A DNA stretch of 64,000 nucleotides from Streptomyces sp. NBC_00442. Lineage in GTDB: Bacteria; Actinomycetota; Actinomycetes; Streptomycetales; Streptomycetaceae. Location: the NCBI RefSeq assembly GCF_036014195.1, contig NZ_CP107918.1:6324001-6388000 (forward strand), given 5' to 3'. Positions 8,694 to 16,893 of this stretch are shown here, piece by piece; position 1 is the first letter of the stretch; the number at the start of each line of letters is the position of its first letter. The notes under the pieces are model-generated. The model worked only from the letters and a program-made list of their open reading frames with translations, did no database searches and was not told the origin of the DNA. The position numbers and the translations under genes were made by a program.

Positions 8694-10202
8694 GTGCGCA
8701 CTCCCCACGGCAGCGACGACCCACCCGTTCTGCGCAAGAGCCTCGGCGTCGTCGACGGCGTCGCCATCGCCGCCTCCTCCACGGCGGCCACCACCAGCAT
8801 CGGCATCGGCCTCGGCGTCACCGCGGGCGCCGTCGGCCTGCACCTGCCGATCGTGATGCTGCTCGCCTTCGTCCCGATCCTGGGCATCGCGAGCGCGTAC
8901 ACCCGGCTCAACAAGGTCGAGCCCAACATGGGCAGCGGCTATGTGTGGGTGGGCCGCTCGCTCAGCCCGTGGCTCGGCTTCCTGACCGGCTGGATCGGCA
9001 TCGTCTCCACCGTCGTCTTCCTCGCCTACACCACCGCCGTCACCGGCTCCGCACTGCTCCAACTGGCCGGCGAGACGGGCCTGGACGCGGTGGGCGGGCT
9101 GCGCCTCGACCCCGACTCCACGGCCCAGTCCACCGCGCTCGGCATCGTCGTCCTGGTCGCCGTCACCCTCACCGCGGTCGTCGGCACCCGCTCGGCCGCC
9201 ACCCTCCAGAAGTGGCTCCTGGTCTTCGAGTACGCGGTGCTGCTCGGCTTCTGCGGCTACGGACTTGTCGAGGGCCCGCACCCCTTCAGCCTCGACTGGC
9301 TGAACCCGTTCACCATCCCCTCCGGCCAGGCCCTCGCCCAGGGGCTGCTGCTCTCCGTTTTCTGCTACTGGGGCTTCGACGCGACCTTCAGCGTGAACGA
9401 GGAGATACGGGACCCCCAGGACGCCTCCAAAGCCGGACTCATCACCCTCTTCACCATGCTCGGCCTGTTCCTGCTCGGCTCCTTCGCGTTCCAACGCGTC
9501 CTCTCTCCGGATGAGTTGGTGGGCCACGGCGCCCAGGGGCTCACCTTCTTCGGCGACCGCCTCGCCGCCCAGCCGCTCGCGGCCCTCCCTCTGCTCGCCC
9601 TGGTCCTCTCGGCGGTCGCCTCGCTCCAGTCCGGCGTCATCCCCACCGTGCGCGGCATGTTCGCGATGAGCCGGGACCGCACGCTCGGCCCGCTCTGGCT
9701 CAAGGTCAGCCCCCGGTACGGGACCCCGGTCGCGGGCACCGTCGCGATCGGCTGCGTCGCGGCGGCCATCGCCGTCCTCTCGCTGATCATCCCCAAGATC
9801 GGCGACCTGATCCTGGCCTCGGTCAACGCCATCGGGATCGTGGTGTCCCTCTACTACGCGCTGACCGCCCTGGCCGCGGCGAGCCGCTTCCGCGGCGCGC
9901 TGAGGCAGAGCGCGGGGGAAGCCGTACGGGCCGTCGTGATCCCGACCCTGAGCGCCCTGTTCCTGCTCGGGCTCGGCGGCTACCTCGCCTGGACGTTCGC
10001 CACCTCGGCCGACCACTTCGAAGTCAGCCCCGACAACGGCTGGTTCATGCTGGCCTGCCCCGCGGCGATGCTGCTCAGCGGCATCGCCGTCGGCGCCTGG
10101 GCCAAGTGGGTAAGGAAATCCCCGTACTTCGTCACCGGTCTGTCGACCGCGGAAGCCGAAGCCGAACCGGCGCCGCTCGGCACCACGCCCGAAGCGGTCT
10201 GA
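8694..10202 (+). CDS. APC-family amino acid/amine permease
   Basis: This permease has 502 residues from the GTG at 8694, which is preceded by a GAAGGAG ribosome site; the longer frame from 8646 has none. It shows about twelve to fourteen membrane segments with the APC start LRKSLGVVDGVAIAASSTAATTS and the central FCYWGFDATFSVNEEIRDPQDASKAG. It differs from the AnsP-like permease upstream and fits the broader amino-acid/polyamine group. A predicted amidohydrolase follows 120 bases downstream and a TetR regulator is divergent, so it may import an N-acyl or amide substrate for that enzyme (inference). Confidence 0.86.
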   Translation: MRTPHGSDDPPVLRKSLGVVDGVAIAASSTAATTSIGIGLGVTAGAVGLHLPIVMLLAFVPILGIASAYTRLNKVEPNMGSGYVWVGRSLSPWLGFLTGWIGIVSTVVFLAYTTAVTGSALLQLAGETGLDAVGGLRLDPDSTAQSTALGIVVLVAVTLTAVVGTRSAATLQKWLLVFEYAVLLGFCGYGLVEGPHPFSLDWLNPFTIPSGQALAQGLLLSVFCYWGFDATFSVNEEIRDPQDASKAGLITLFTMLGLFLLGSFAFQRVLSPDELVGHGAQGLTFFGDRLAAQPLAALPLLALVLSAVASLQSGVIPTVRGMFAMSRDRTLGPLWLKVSPRYGTPVAGTVAIGCVAAAIAVLSLIIPKIGDLILASVNAIGIVVSLYYALTALAAASRFRGALRQSAGEAVRAVVIPTLSALFLLGLGGYLAWTFATSADHFEVSPDNGWFMLACPAAMLLSGIAVGAWAKWVRKSPYFVTGLSTAEAEAEPAPLGTTPEAV

Positions 10203-10250
10203 ACACCCACCCCTGTTCCTGCACCCCCTCTCCTTGTGCCGCACCTCCCT

Positions 10251-10322
10251 TCTCCCGCGCAGAACATCTCCCGCGCAGAACGTCTCCCCTGCAGAACTCC
10301 TCCCGCACAGAACGGATCCCGC
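10251..10322 (+). repeat. 16-base tandem repeat, 4.5 copies, ending at the amidohydrolase start
   Basis: Consecutive units at 10251, 10267, 10283 and 10299 follow TCTCCCGCGCAGAACR with few changes. A half unit (GATCCCGC) then runs straight into the ATG at 10323. The units contain no stop in the gene's frame, and no ordinary ribosome site replaces them. They form the last 72 bases of the intercistronic gap. Confidence 0.85.
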
Positions 10323-11966
10323 ATGCGCCACGACCCGGCCGACCTCGTCTTCACCGGCGGCCCCGCCCTCACCCTGGACGCCGCCCGCACCCGGGCCACC
10401 ACCGTGGCCGTCACCGGGGACCGCGTCACCGCCGTCGGCCACGACGAGGTGCGCGAGCTGATCGGCCCCCGCACGGAAGTCGTCGATCTGGCGGGCAAGT
10501 TGCTGGTCCCCGGGTTCCAGGACGCCCATGTCCACCCGGTCTCGGCCGGCATCGAGCTGGCCCGCTGTGACCTCACGGGTCTGCACACGGCCACCGACAC
10601 CCTGTCCGCCGTACGGGCCTACGCCGACGCCCACCCCGAGCAGACGTGGATCACCGGGGGCGGCTGGTCCATGGAGGCCTTCGAGGGCGGCAGCCCCACC
10701 CGCGACCTCCTGGACCGTGTGGTGCCCGACCGTCCCGTCTACCTTCCCAACCGGGACCACCACGGTGCCTGGGTCAACACCCGCGCCCTCACGCTCGCCG
10801 GGATCACGCGGGACACCCCCGACCCCGCGGACGGCCGCATCGAGCGCGACGCGTCGGGCGAGCCGACCGGGCTGCTCCAGGAGGGCGCCATGGATCTGGT
10901 CGGCCGGCTCACCCCCCGCTCCACCCCCGCCGAACGCCTCGCGGCCCTGCTGCGCGCCCAGGCGCACCTCCACTCGTACGGCATCACCGCCTGGCAGGAC
11001 GCGATCGTCGGGAACTTCGGCTCGATGGACGATCCCGCCGACGCCTACATGAGCGCCGCCCGCGACGGCTCGCTGACCGCGCGCGTCGTCGGCGCCCTGT
11101 GGTGGGACCGTGAGCGCGGCGCCGAACAGATCCCCGAACTGGTGGAGCGGCGAAGGGAGCTGAGCCACGGCCGGTTCCGCGCCGGCTCGGTGAAGATCAT
11201 GCAGGACGGCGTGGCCGAGACCGGCACCGCGGCCCTGCTCGGCCCCTACCTCGACGCCTGCGGCTGCGCCACCGCCAACACGGGCACCAGCTTCGTCGAC
11301 CCGGTCCAACTGCGCTCATATGTAACCGAGTTGGACGCCCTCGGCTTTCAGGCCCACTTCCACGCGCTCGGCGACCGGGCGGTGCGCGAGGCGCTCGACG
11401 CGGTGCAGGCGGCCCGCGAGAAGAACGGCCGGCGCGACACCCGGCCGCACCTCGCCCACCTCCAGATCGTCCACCCCGACGACATCGGCCGCTTCCGCGC
11501 ACTCGGCGCCACCGCCAACATCCAGCCCCTGTGGGCCTCCCACGAACCCCAGATGGACGATCTGACCATCCCGTTCCTCGGCGCCGAGCGCGCGGGACGG
11601 CAGTACCCCTTCGCGGCGCTGCTCGGCGCGGGCGCGACCGTGGCGGCGGGCTCGGACTGGCCGGTCAGCAGCCCCGATCCGATGCAAGGCATCCACACGG
11701 CAGTGAACCGGATCGCGCCCGGCGAGAAGGGCCCGGTGTTCCTGCCGGCCCAGCGGATCGGCCTGAACGCCGCGTTCGCCGCCTACACCTCGGGCACCGC
11801 GTACGTGAACCACCTCGACGACACGGGCTCCATCCGCGCGGGCGCCCTCGCCGACCTGGCGGTGCTCGACCGCGACCCCTACGCGGGGCCGCCCGAGGAC
11901 ATCGGCGCCACCCGGGTCCTGGCGACCTACGTCGGAGGCCGACGGGTGCACGAAGCCACCTCATAA
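10323..11966 (+). CDS. Amidohydrolase (YtcJ-like, metal-dependent)
   Basis: From the ATG at 10323 the protein has 547 residues. It begins with a typical amidohydrolase beta-sandwich ([14 protein letters not shown]) and the metal-binding HVHP motif at about residues 67-70. Later metal/catalytic positions are the [10 protein letters not shown] and HLAHLQIVH histidines and the aspartate in [11 protein letters not shown]. YtcJ-type members hydrolyse N-substituted formamides and related amides. The frame is open back to a GTG at 10236, but that part only translates the tandem repeat and is unlikely to be native. It is probably co-transcribed with the permease. Confidence 0.87.
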   Translation: MRHDPADLVFTGGPALTLDAARTRATTVAVTGDRVTAVGHDEVRELIGPRTEVVDLAGKLLVPGFQDAHVHPVSAGIELARCDLTGLHTATDTLSAVRAYADAHPEQTWITGGGWSMEAFEGGSPTRDLLDRVVPDRPVYLPNRDHHGAWVNTRALTLAGITRDTPDPADGRIERDASGEPTGLLQEGAMDLVGRLTPRSTPAERLAALLRAQAHLHSYGITAWQDAIVGNFGSMDDPADAYMSAARDGSLTARVVGALWWDRERGAEQIPELVERRRELSHGRFRAGSVKIMQDGVAETGTAALLGPYLDACGCATANTGTSFVDPVQLRSYVTELDALGFQAHFHALGDRAVREALDAVQAAREKNGRRDTRPHLAHLQIVHPDDIGRFRALGATANIQPLWASHEPQMDDLTIPFLGAERAGRQYPFAALLGAGATVAAGSDWPVSSPDPMQGIHTAVNRIAPGEKGPVFLPAQRIGLNAAFAAYTSGTAYVNHLDDTGSIRAGALADLAVLDRDPYAGPPEDIGATRVLATYVGGRRVHEATS

Positions 11967-11967
11967 G

Positions 11968-11994
11968 GTGTATTCCTGATACACCCGAATACAC
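11968..11994. promoter_or_regulatory. Palindrome cluster upstream of the mycothiol dehydrogenase
   Basis: GTGTAT-TCCTG-ATACAC is a perfect 6-base-arm inverted repeat at 11968-11984. A further half-site, GAATACAC, lies at 11987-11994 and can pair with GTGTATTC. The cluster starts 2 bases after the amidohydrolase stop and ends 29 bases before the dehydrogenase ATG. It is a good candidate operator for aldehyde-responsive control, but no regulator gene is adjacent. Confidence 0.5.
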
Positions 11995-12022
11995 CCGACG
12001 GTACGAAGCAGGGAGTGGCGGA

Positions 12023-13108
12023 ATGTCGCAGCAGGTCCAAGGGGTCATCGCACCGGGTAAGAACCAGCCCGTACGGGTCGAGACCATCGTGGTGCCCGAC
12101 CCGGGCCCCGGCGAGGCCGTGGTGAAGATCCAGGCGTGCGGCGTCTGCCACACCGACCTGCACTACAAGCAGGGCGGCATCAACGACGACTTCCCGTTCC
12201 TGCTCGGCCACGAGGCGTCCGGGATCGTGGAGTCGGTGGGCGACGGCGTCACCGACGTCGCGCCCGGCGACTTCGTCATCCTCAACTGGCGTGCCGTGTG
12301 CGGGAGTTGCCGCGCCTGTCTGCGGGGCCGCCCGCAGTACTGCTTCAACACGCACAACGCGAAGCAGAAGATGACGCTGCTCGACGGTACGGAGCTGTCC
12401 CCGGCGCTGGGCATCGGGGCGTTCGCGGAGAAGACCCTGGTCGCGGCCGGCCAGTGCACCAAGGTCGACCCGTCGGTCTCGCCGGCCGTGGCGGGTCTGC
12501 TCGGCTGCGGGGTGATGGCGGGCATCGGCGCGGCCATCAACACCGGCAACGTGGGCCGGGGCGACTCGGTCGCGGTCATCGGCTGCGGCGGCGTCGGCGA
12601 CGCGGCGATCGTGGGGGCCCGGCTCGCGGGCGCGGCGAAGATCATCGCCGTCGACATCGACGACCGCAAGCTGGCCACGGCCACGACGATGGGCGCCACA
12701 CACACCGTCAACTCCCGTGACCGGGACGTCGTCGAGACGGTCCGCGAGCTCACCGGTGGCAACGGTGCGGACGTCGTCATCGAAGCGGTGGGCCACCCCG
12801 AGACGTACAAGCAGGCCTTCTACGCCCGCGACCTGGCGGGCACGGTCGTCCTGGTCGGCGTACCCACCCCGGACATGACCCTGGAACTCCCCCTGCTGGA
12901 CGTGTTCGGCCGGGGCGGCGCCCTGAAGTCCTCCTGGTACGGCGACTGCCTGCCCTCGCGCGACTTCCCGATGCTCGTCGACCTGCACCAGCAGGGCCGG
13001 ATCGACCTCGCGGCGTTCGTCACCGAAACGATCGCGCTGGACGAGGTCGAGAAGGCCTTCGCGCGGATGCACGAAGGCGACGTGCTGCGTTCGGTGGTGG
13101 AGTTCTGA
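12023..13108 (+). CDS. mscR: S-(hydroxymethyl)mycothiol dehydrogenase
   Basis: This 361-residue zinc alcohol dehydrogenase oxidises the spontaneous formaldehyde-mycothiol adduct with NAD. Catalytic zinc ligands are in [15 protein letters not shown] and the GHE of LLGHEASG. The four structural-zinc cysteines include those in [16 protein letters not shown], and the Rossmann glycines are in [13 protein letters not shown]. The ATG at 12023 follows a GGGAG ribosome site by 7 bases; the open frame upstream overlaps the amidohydrolase and is not real. Its stop overlaps the next start (TGATG), and a mycothiol biosynthesis gene, mshC, is present at 30 kb. Confidence 0.92.
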   Translation: MSQQVQGVIAPGKNQPVRVETIVVPDPGPGEAVVKIQACGVCHTDLHYKQGGINDDFPFLLGHEASGIVESVGDGVTDVAPGDFVILNWRAVCGSCRACLRGRPQYCFNTHNAKQKMTLLDGTELSPALGIGAFAEKTLVAAGQCTKVDPSVSPAVAGLLGCGVMAGIGAAINTGNVGRGDSVAVIGCGGVGDAAIVGARLAGAAKIIAVDIDDRKLATATTMGATHTVNSRDRDVVETVRELTGGNGADVVIEAVGHPETYKQAFYARDLAGTVVLVGVPTPDMTLELPLLDVFGRGGALKSSWYGDCLPSRDFPMLVDLHQQGRIDLAAFVTETIALDEVEKAFARMHEGDVLRSVVEF

Positions 13109-13743
13109 TGACCGTTCGCGCGCGTATCGATCACCTGGTCACGTCCGGCACGTTCAGCCTCGACGGGGGCACGTGGGACGTCGACAACAACGTGTGGATC
13201 GTCGGGGACGACGAGGAGGCCGTCGTCATCGACGCGGCGCACGACGCGGACGCGATCCTGGCGGCGCTCGGCGGCCGGGCCCTGCGGGCGATCCTGTGCA
13301 CCCACGCCCACAACGACCACATCGACGCGGCGCCGGCCCTCGCGGAGGCGACGGGCGCGCCGATCCTCCTCCACGCGGACGACCTCCCGCTGTGGAAGCA
13401 GACCCACCCGGACCGGCTCCCCGACGGTGAACTCACCGATGGCGAGGCGGTGTTGGTCTCCGATGTGGTCCTCAGGGTCCTGCACACACCGGGCCACGCG
13501 CCCGGCGCGGTCTGCCTCCACGCCCCGGCCCTCGGCACGGTCTTCACCGGCGACACGCTGTTCGCCGGCGGCCCCGGCGCGACGGGCCGCTCGTTCTCCG
13601 ACTTCCCGACGATCATCGATTCGCTCAGGGAGCGGGTGCTGACGCTGCCGCCGGAGACGATCGTTCGTACGGGGCACGGGGACACGACGACGATCGGGGC
13701 GGAGGGGCCGAGCCTGGGGGAGTGGGTGGCGCGGGGGCACTGA
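13108..13743 (+). CDS. Metallo-beta-lactamase-fold hydrolase, likely partner of mycothiol dehydrogenase
   Basis: The 211-residue protein carries the MBL metal motif THAHNDHID (HxHxDH) at residues 70-78, with later histidine ligands in HTPGHAPG and RTGHGD. The proportions are glyoxalase-II-like. Its ATG overlaps the dehydrogenase stop by one base, so the two are translationally coupled. Homologous pairs exist in mycobacteria (mscR with a downstream MBL gene, recalled). By analogy with S-formylglutathione hydrolase it could hydrolyse S-formylmycothiol to formate. That role is inference from gene pairing. Confidence 0.88.
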   Translation: MTVRARIDHLVTSGTFSLDGGTWDVDNNVWIVGDDEEAVVIDAAHDADAILAALGGRALRAILCTHAHNDHIDAAPALAEATGAPILLHADDLPLWKQTHPDRLPDGELTDGEAVLVSDVVLRVLHTPGHAPGAVCLHAPALGTVFTGDTLFAGGPGATGRSFSDFPTIIDSLRERVLTLPPETIVRTGHGDTTTIGAEGPSLGEWVARGH

Positions 13744-13763
13744 GGGCGTGGGGGCGTGGGGCG

Positions 13764-13857
13764 TTCGCGCAGTTCCCCGCGCCCCCGACGGGGTCTGGCT
13801 GAGGCATACCCCCGCCTTGAGGTGCGAACGGGGTCTGGGGCGGAGCCCCCGGGCGGG
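13764..13857. repeat. Streptomyces extragenic repeat plus hairpin
   Basis: The gap between two convergent genes holds an inverted copy of a dispersed element (TCGCGCAGTTCCCCGCGCCC at 13765-13784). It also has a GGGGTCTGGGGCGGAGCCCC hairpin at 13830-13849. Related copies occur in this window near 29.8 kb and 51.8 kb. The hairpin probably also serves as a terminator. Confidence 0.75.
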
Positions 13858-14802
13858 CTAGCCGGGCTGGGGGTCCGGCCAGGCCGCCAGGGAGAGCCCG
13901 CTCTCGAAGCGGTGGGGGTGCCCGGTCACCGGGTCGGTGAACTCCAGCACCCTCGCCAGGAGTTGCAGCGGATCCGCGAAATCCCCCGGCTCCGCCTCCG
14001 GCAACACCTCCGGATACACCGGGTCGTTCAGAATGGGCACCCCGAGCCCGTTCATGTGGACCCGCAGCTGATGGGTGCGACCGGTCGCGGGCACCAACCG
14101 GTACCGACCGAGCGCACCCCGCCGCCCGACCAGCTCCACCCCGCTCTCCGCGTTCGGCTCACCCGCCACCTCCCGCGCGGCCATGACGCCCCGCTCCTTC
14201 ACGATGCGGCTGCGCACGATCGCGGGGAGCACCACACCGGGGTCGTACGCCGCCACCGCCTCGTACTCCTTGCGCACCCGGCGCCCGCTGAACAGCCCCT
14301 GGTAGGCGCCCCGGTCCTCGGGCCGTACGACGAAGAGCGCGAGCCCCGCGGTCAGCCGGTCGAGCCGGTGGGCGGGCTGCAGTGAGGGCAGTTCCAGATC
14401 CCGCCGCAACCGGGCCACCGCCGTCTCGGTGATGTGGCTGCCCCGCGGCGTGGTGGCGAGGAAGTGCGGCTTGTCCGCGATGACGATCCGCTCGTCGCGG
14501 TACACGATCTCCACCTCGAACGGCACCGGCACCTCCGGCGCGAAGTCCCGGTGGAACCAGACATGCGTACCGGCGCGGTACGCCTCGGTGCCGCGCAGCA
14601 CCCCCTCCGCCCCCACGAACCGCCCCTCGCGCAGCATCGCGGCCACCCGCTCCGCGCCGATCGCGCCCTCGAACCGGCCCGTCAGATGGTCGCCGACGGT
14701 TGCCCAGATCCCCTCGGGGTCGGCGGGCAGCCGCACACGCACCGGATCGATGCCGTTGCGCTGCGCGAGCGGTGCGGCCGGGGGTGTTGATCTGCGTCTC
14801 AC
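13858..14802 (-). CDS. RluA-family pseudouridine synthase
   Basis: From the GTG at 14802 the product has 314 residues. The catalytic signature HRLDRLTAGLALF carries the active-site aspartate. A second conserved block is GRTHQLRVHMNGLGVPILNDPVYP. It isomerises uridine in rRNA or tRNA; the exact position cannot be told. The frame extends upstream to 14838, but residues VRRRSTPPAAPLAQRNGIDPVRV match the usual Streptomyces N-terminus, so the shorter start was chosen. Confidence 0.9.
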   Translation of the reverse strand: MRRRSTPPAAPLAQRNGIDPVRVRLPADPEGIWATVGDHLTGRFEGAIGAERVAAMLREGRFVGAEGVLRGTEAYRAGTHVWFHRDFAPEVPVPFEVEIVYRDERIVIADKPHFLATTPRGSHITETAVARLRRDLELPSLQPAHRLDRLTAGLALFVVRPEDRGAYQGLFSGRRVRKEYEAVAAYDPGVVLPAIVRSRIVKERGVMAAREVAGEPNAESGVELVGRRGALGRYRLVPATGRTHQLRVHMNGLGVPILNDPVYPEVLPEAEPGDFADPLQLLARVLEFTDPVTGHPHRFESGLSLAAWPDPQPG

Positions 14803-14999
14803 GGAACCAGAGAACCCCACCACCCTCGCGAAAGGCAAGAGAACCCCAGGTCAGCGCGGCGACCGGGCCATGCGAAGCATGCTCCGGGCCGCGAGCCGGA
14901 TCTCCCTGGACTGCCTGATCCGCGTTCCGGAGGCATGCTCTGCCTAGGGGATTGGTGCCGGAACATCCAGGTATGCGACGTACGGAGCAAGGGTCCACG

Positions 15000-16526
15000 A
15001 TGAACGAAGAGTCGGTCATGGGCGGCGCCTGCCATCTGCTCACCACGGGCGAGCTGGTGCCGGGAGACGTCATCGCCACGGACCCCGACCGCCCCTGGCT
15101 CGTGGTGGTGGGTACGGCGCCCGCGACCGAGACGAGGACCAGGCTGTATCTGCGCCCCCTGACCGGCGGCCCGGATCTGGAGCGCGTGCTTCCGCGCTAC
15201 GAACGCCAAGTGGTCCGCGCCACACGGGTCGACCCCGCCGGCCTGTCCGGCCCGGCGCGGTCCGCGGCGCCCGGCGCGCGCCGGGTGGTGGTGACCGGCG
15301 TGGGCGCCCTCAGTCCGCTCGGCGGCGACGCGCCACACCTGTGGCAGGGGCTCCTCGACGGCCGCTGCGGGGTCGGGCTCGTGGAGGGGCCCGGCTTCGA
15401 CGGGCTGCCCGTGCGCCTGGCCGCGCGGGCCTCGGTCGACCCGGCCGCGCTGCTGCCGAGGCCGGTGGCGCGCAGGATGAACAGGTCCGCGCAGTTCGCC
15501 CTGCTCGCCGCCCGCGAAGCCTGGCGCGACGCGGGGCTCGACCCGGCCGGGACGGCGGCCTCCGGGCTGCGACCCGACCGCACCGGGGTGTCGATGGGCA
15601 CGATCATCGGCGGCGCCCCCGTCCTCGTCGAGAGCCGGCTCGCCCTCGACGAGCGCGGGCCGAGAGCGGTCTCCCCGCACACCACGCCCATGATCGTGCC
15701 CTCGGCGTCGGCCGCCCAGATATCCAAGGACCTGGACATCCGCGGCCAGTGCAGAACCTTCGTCTCCGCGTGCGCGTCCGGCACGGAGGCGATCGGACAG
15801 GGCATCGACGCGATCCGTGCCGGCCGGATCGACCTCGTCGTCGCGGGCGGCACCGAAGCGGTGATCACCCCGGAGATCCTCGCCGCCTTCGCCGCGATGC
15901 GGGCCGTGTCCACGCGCAATGGTCAACCCGAGCACGCGTCACGGCCGTTCGACGCGGCGCGCGACGGCTTCGTCCTCGGTGAGGGCGCCGGAGTGATCGT
16001 CCTGGAGAGCGAGGAGCACGCCCGTGCCCGTGACGCCCGCGTCTACTGCGAGGCGGCCGGCTGGGGTCTGTCCGCCGATGCCCACCACATGGCGGCGCCG
16101 CAGCCAGAGGGCCGCGGCATCGAGGCGGCACTGCGAACGGCCCTCGCGGACGCCGGTGCCACGACCGGCGACGTGGCCCACATCAACGCGCACGCCACGG
16201 CCACCGTCGAAGGCGACCGCACCGAGGCCCTCGCCCTGTGCCGGCTCTTCGGCAGCCAGATCCGGGACGTCCCGGTCACCGCGAACAAGGGCGCTCTCGG
16301 CCACCTCCAGGGCGGGGCGGGCGCGGTGGAAGCCGTCGCAGCGATCCTCACCCTGCGCAACGGCCTGATCCCGCCCACCGTCGGCTGCGACGACCCCGAG
16401 GACGGTCTCGGCCTGGACATCGTCCGCGAGAGCCCCCGCGCCCTGCCGCCGTACGGCGACGTGGTCCTCAGCAACTCCTTCGGCTTCGGCGGCCACAACG
16501 CGGTGCTGGCCCTGCGCAGGATGTGA
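15000..16526 (+). CDS. Beta-ketoacyl-ACP synthase with an extra N-terminal domain
   Basis: This 508-residue protein combines a roughly 95-residue N-terminal module with a complete FabF/KAS-II-type condensing enzyme starting at RRVVVTGVGALSPLG. The catalytic set is intact: cysteine 258 in SACASGTE, histidine 398 in NAHATATVEGD and histidine 435 in GALGHLQGGAGAVEA. The N-terminal module (LTTGELVPGDVIATDPDRPWLVVV) is predicted soluble and is not part of standard KAS enzymes. An AAGGG ribosome site precedes the ATG at 15000. No acyl carrier protein, ketoreductase or other polyketide gene is nearby, so this is a stand-alone synthase of unknown pathway. Confidence 0.88.
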   Translation: MNEESVMGGACHLLTTGELVPGDVIATDPDRPWLVVVGTAPATETRTRLYLRPLTGGPDLERVLPRYERQVVRATRVDPAGLSGPARSAAPGARRVVVTGVGALSPLGGDAPHLWQGLLDGRCGVGLVEGPGFDGLPVRLAARASVDPAALLPRPVARRMNRSAQFALLAAREAWRDAGLDPAGTAASGLRPDRTGVSMGTIIGGAPVLVESRLALDERGPRAVSPHTTPMIVPSASAAQISKDLDIRGQCRTFVSACASGTEAIGQGIDAIRAGRIDLVVAGGTEAVITPEILAAFAAMRAVSTRNGQPEHASRPFDAARDGFVLGEGAGVIVLESEEHARARDARVYCEAAGWGLSADAHHMAAPQPEGRGIEAALRTALADAGATTGDVAHINAHATATVEGDRTEALALCRLFGSQIRDVPVTANKGALGHLQGGAGAVEAVAAILTLRNGLIPPTVGCDDPEDGLGLDIVRESPRALPPYGDVVLSNSFGFGGHNAVLALRRM

Positions 16527-16567
16527 CACCGGCGGCCCGCGGGCACGCGTGGCCCCGAACGCAGAAG

Positions 16568-16587
16568 AACCCCACCGAAGTGGGGTT
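16568..16587 (-). terminator. Intrinsic terminator of tRNA-Leu
   Basis: On the minus strand AACCCCAC-TTCG-GTGGGGTT is a perfect 8-base stem closed by a UUCG tetraloop, followed by CTTCTG. It begins 5 bases after the tRNA CCA end. It may also stop readthrough from the ketoacyl synthase gene. Confidence 0.85.
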
Positions 16588-16592
16588 CCCGC

Positions 16593-16680
16593 TGGTGTCC
16601 GAGGGGGGACTTGAACCCCCACGCCCGATAAAGGGCACTAGCACCTCAAGCTAGCGCGTCTGCCATTCCGCCACCCGGAC
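16593..16680 (-). tRNA. tRNA-Leu (anticodon GAG)
   Basis: The minus strand folds as a class II tRNA of 88 nucleotides with an encoded CCA. Acceptor arms are GTCCGGG and CTCGGAC. The anticodon stem GCTAG/CTAGT presents loop CTTGAGG with anticodon GAG, reading CUC and CUU leucine codons. A long variable arm (GCCCTTTATCGGGC) and the T-loop GTTCAAGTC follow. Confidence 0.97.
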
Positions 16681-16893
16681 AAGGTGTCTGTCTCGCGGGC
16701 CGTGCCCGTTCCGACGTGGAAAACAATAGCAAACATCCGAGGGTGCTCGATCACCTCCCTGGCCTGCATGAACTGCCTGTGCGCACGACCTGCGTGAACT
16801 CCGCGTGTCGGCGGGAAGCCGCCCTTGGGCGCCGAGGGGGCGCGGGGGCAGGATGGACAGGGACGACACGGAGCGACAGCGGGAGGAAGCAGC

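Noticed and set aside
10236..10322. Upstream GTG start for the amidohydrolase
   Set aside because: The added residues only translate the tandem repeat, and there is no ribosome site. The family start matches the ATG at 10323.
16699..16893. Second tRNA or small RNA upstream of tRNA-Leu
   Set aside because: Apart from a TATTGT promoter-like element for the tRNA, no cloverleaf or conserved hairpin is visible.
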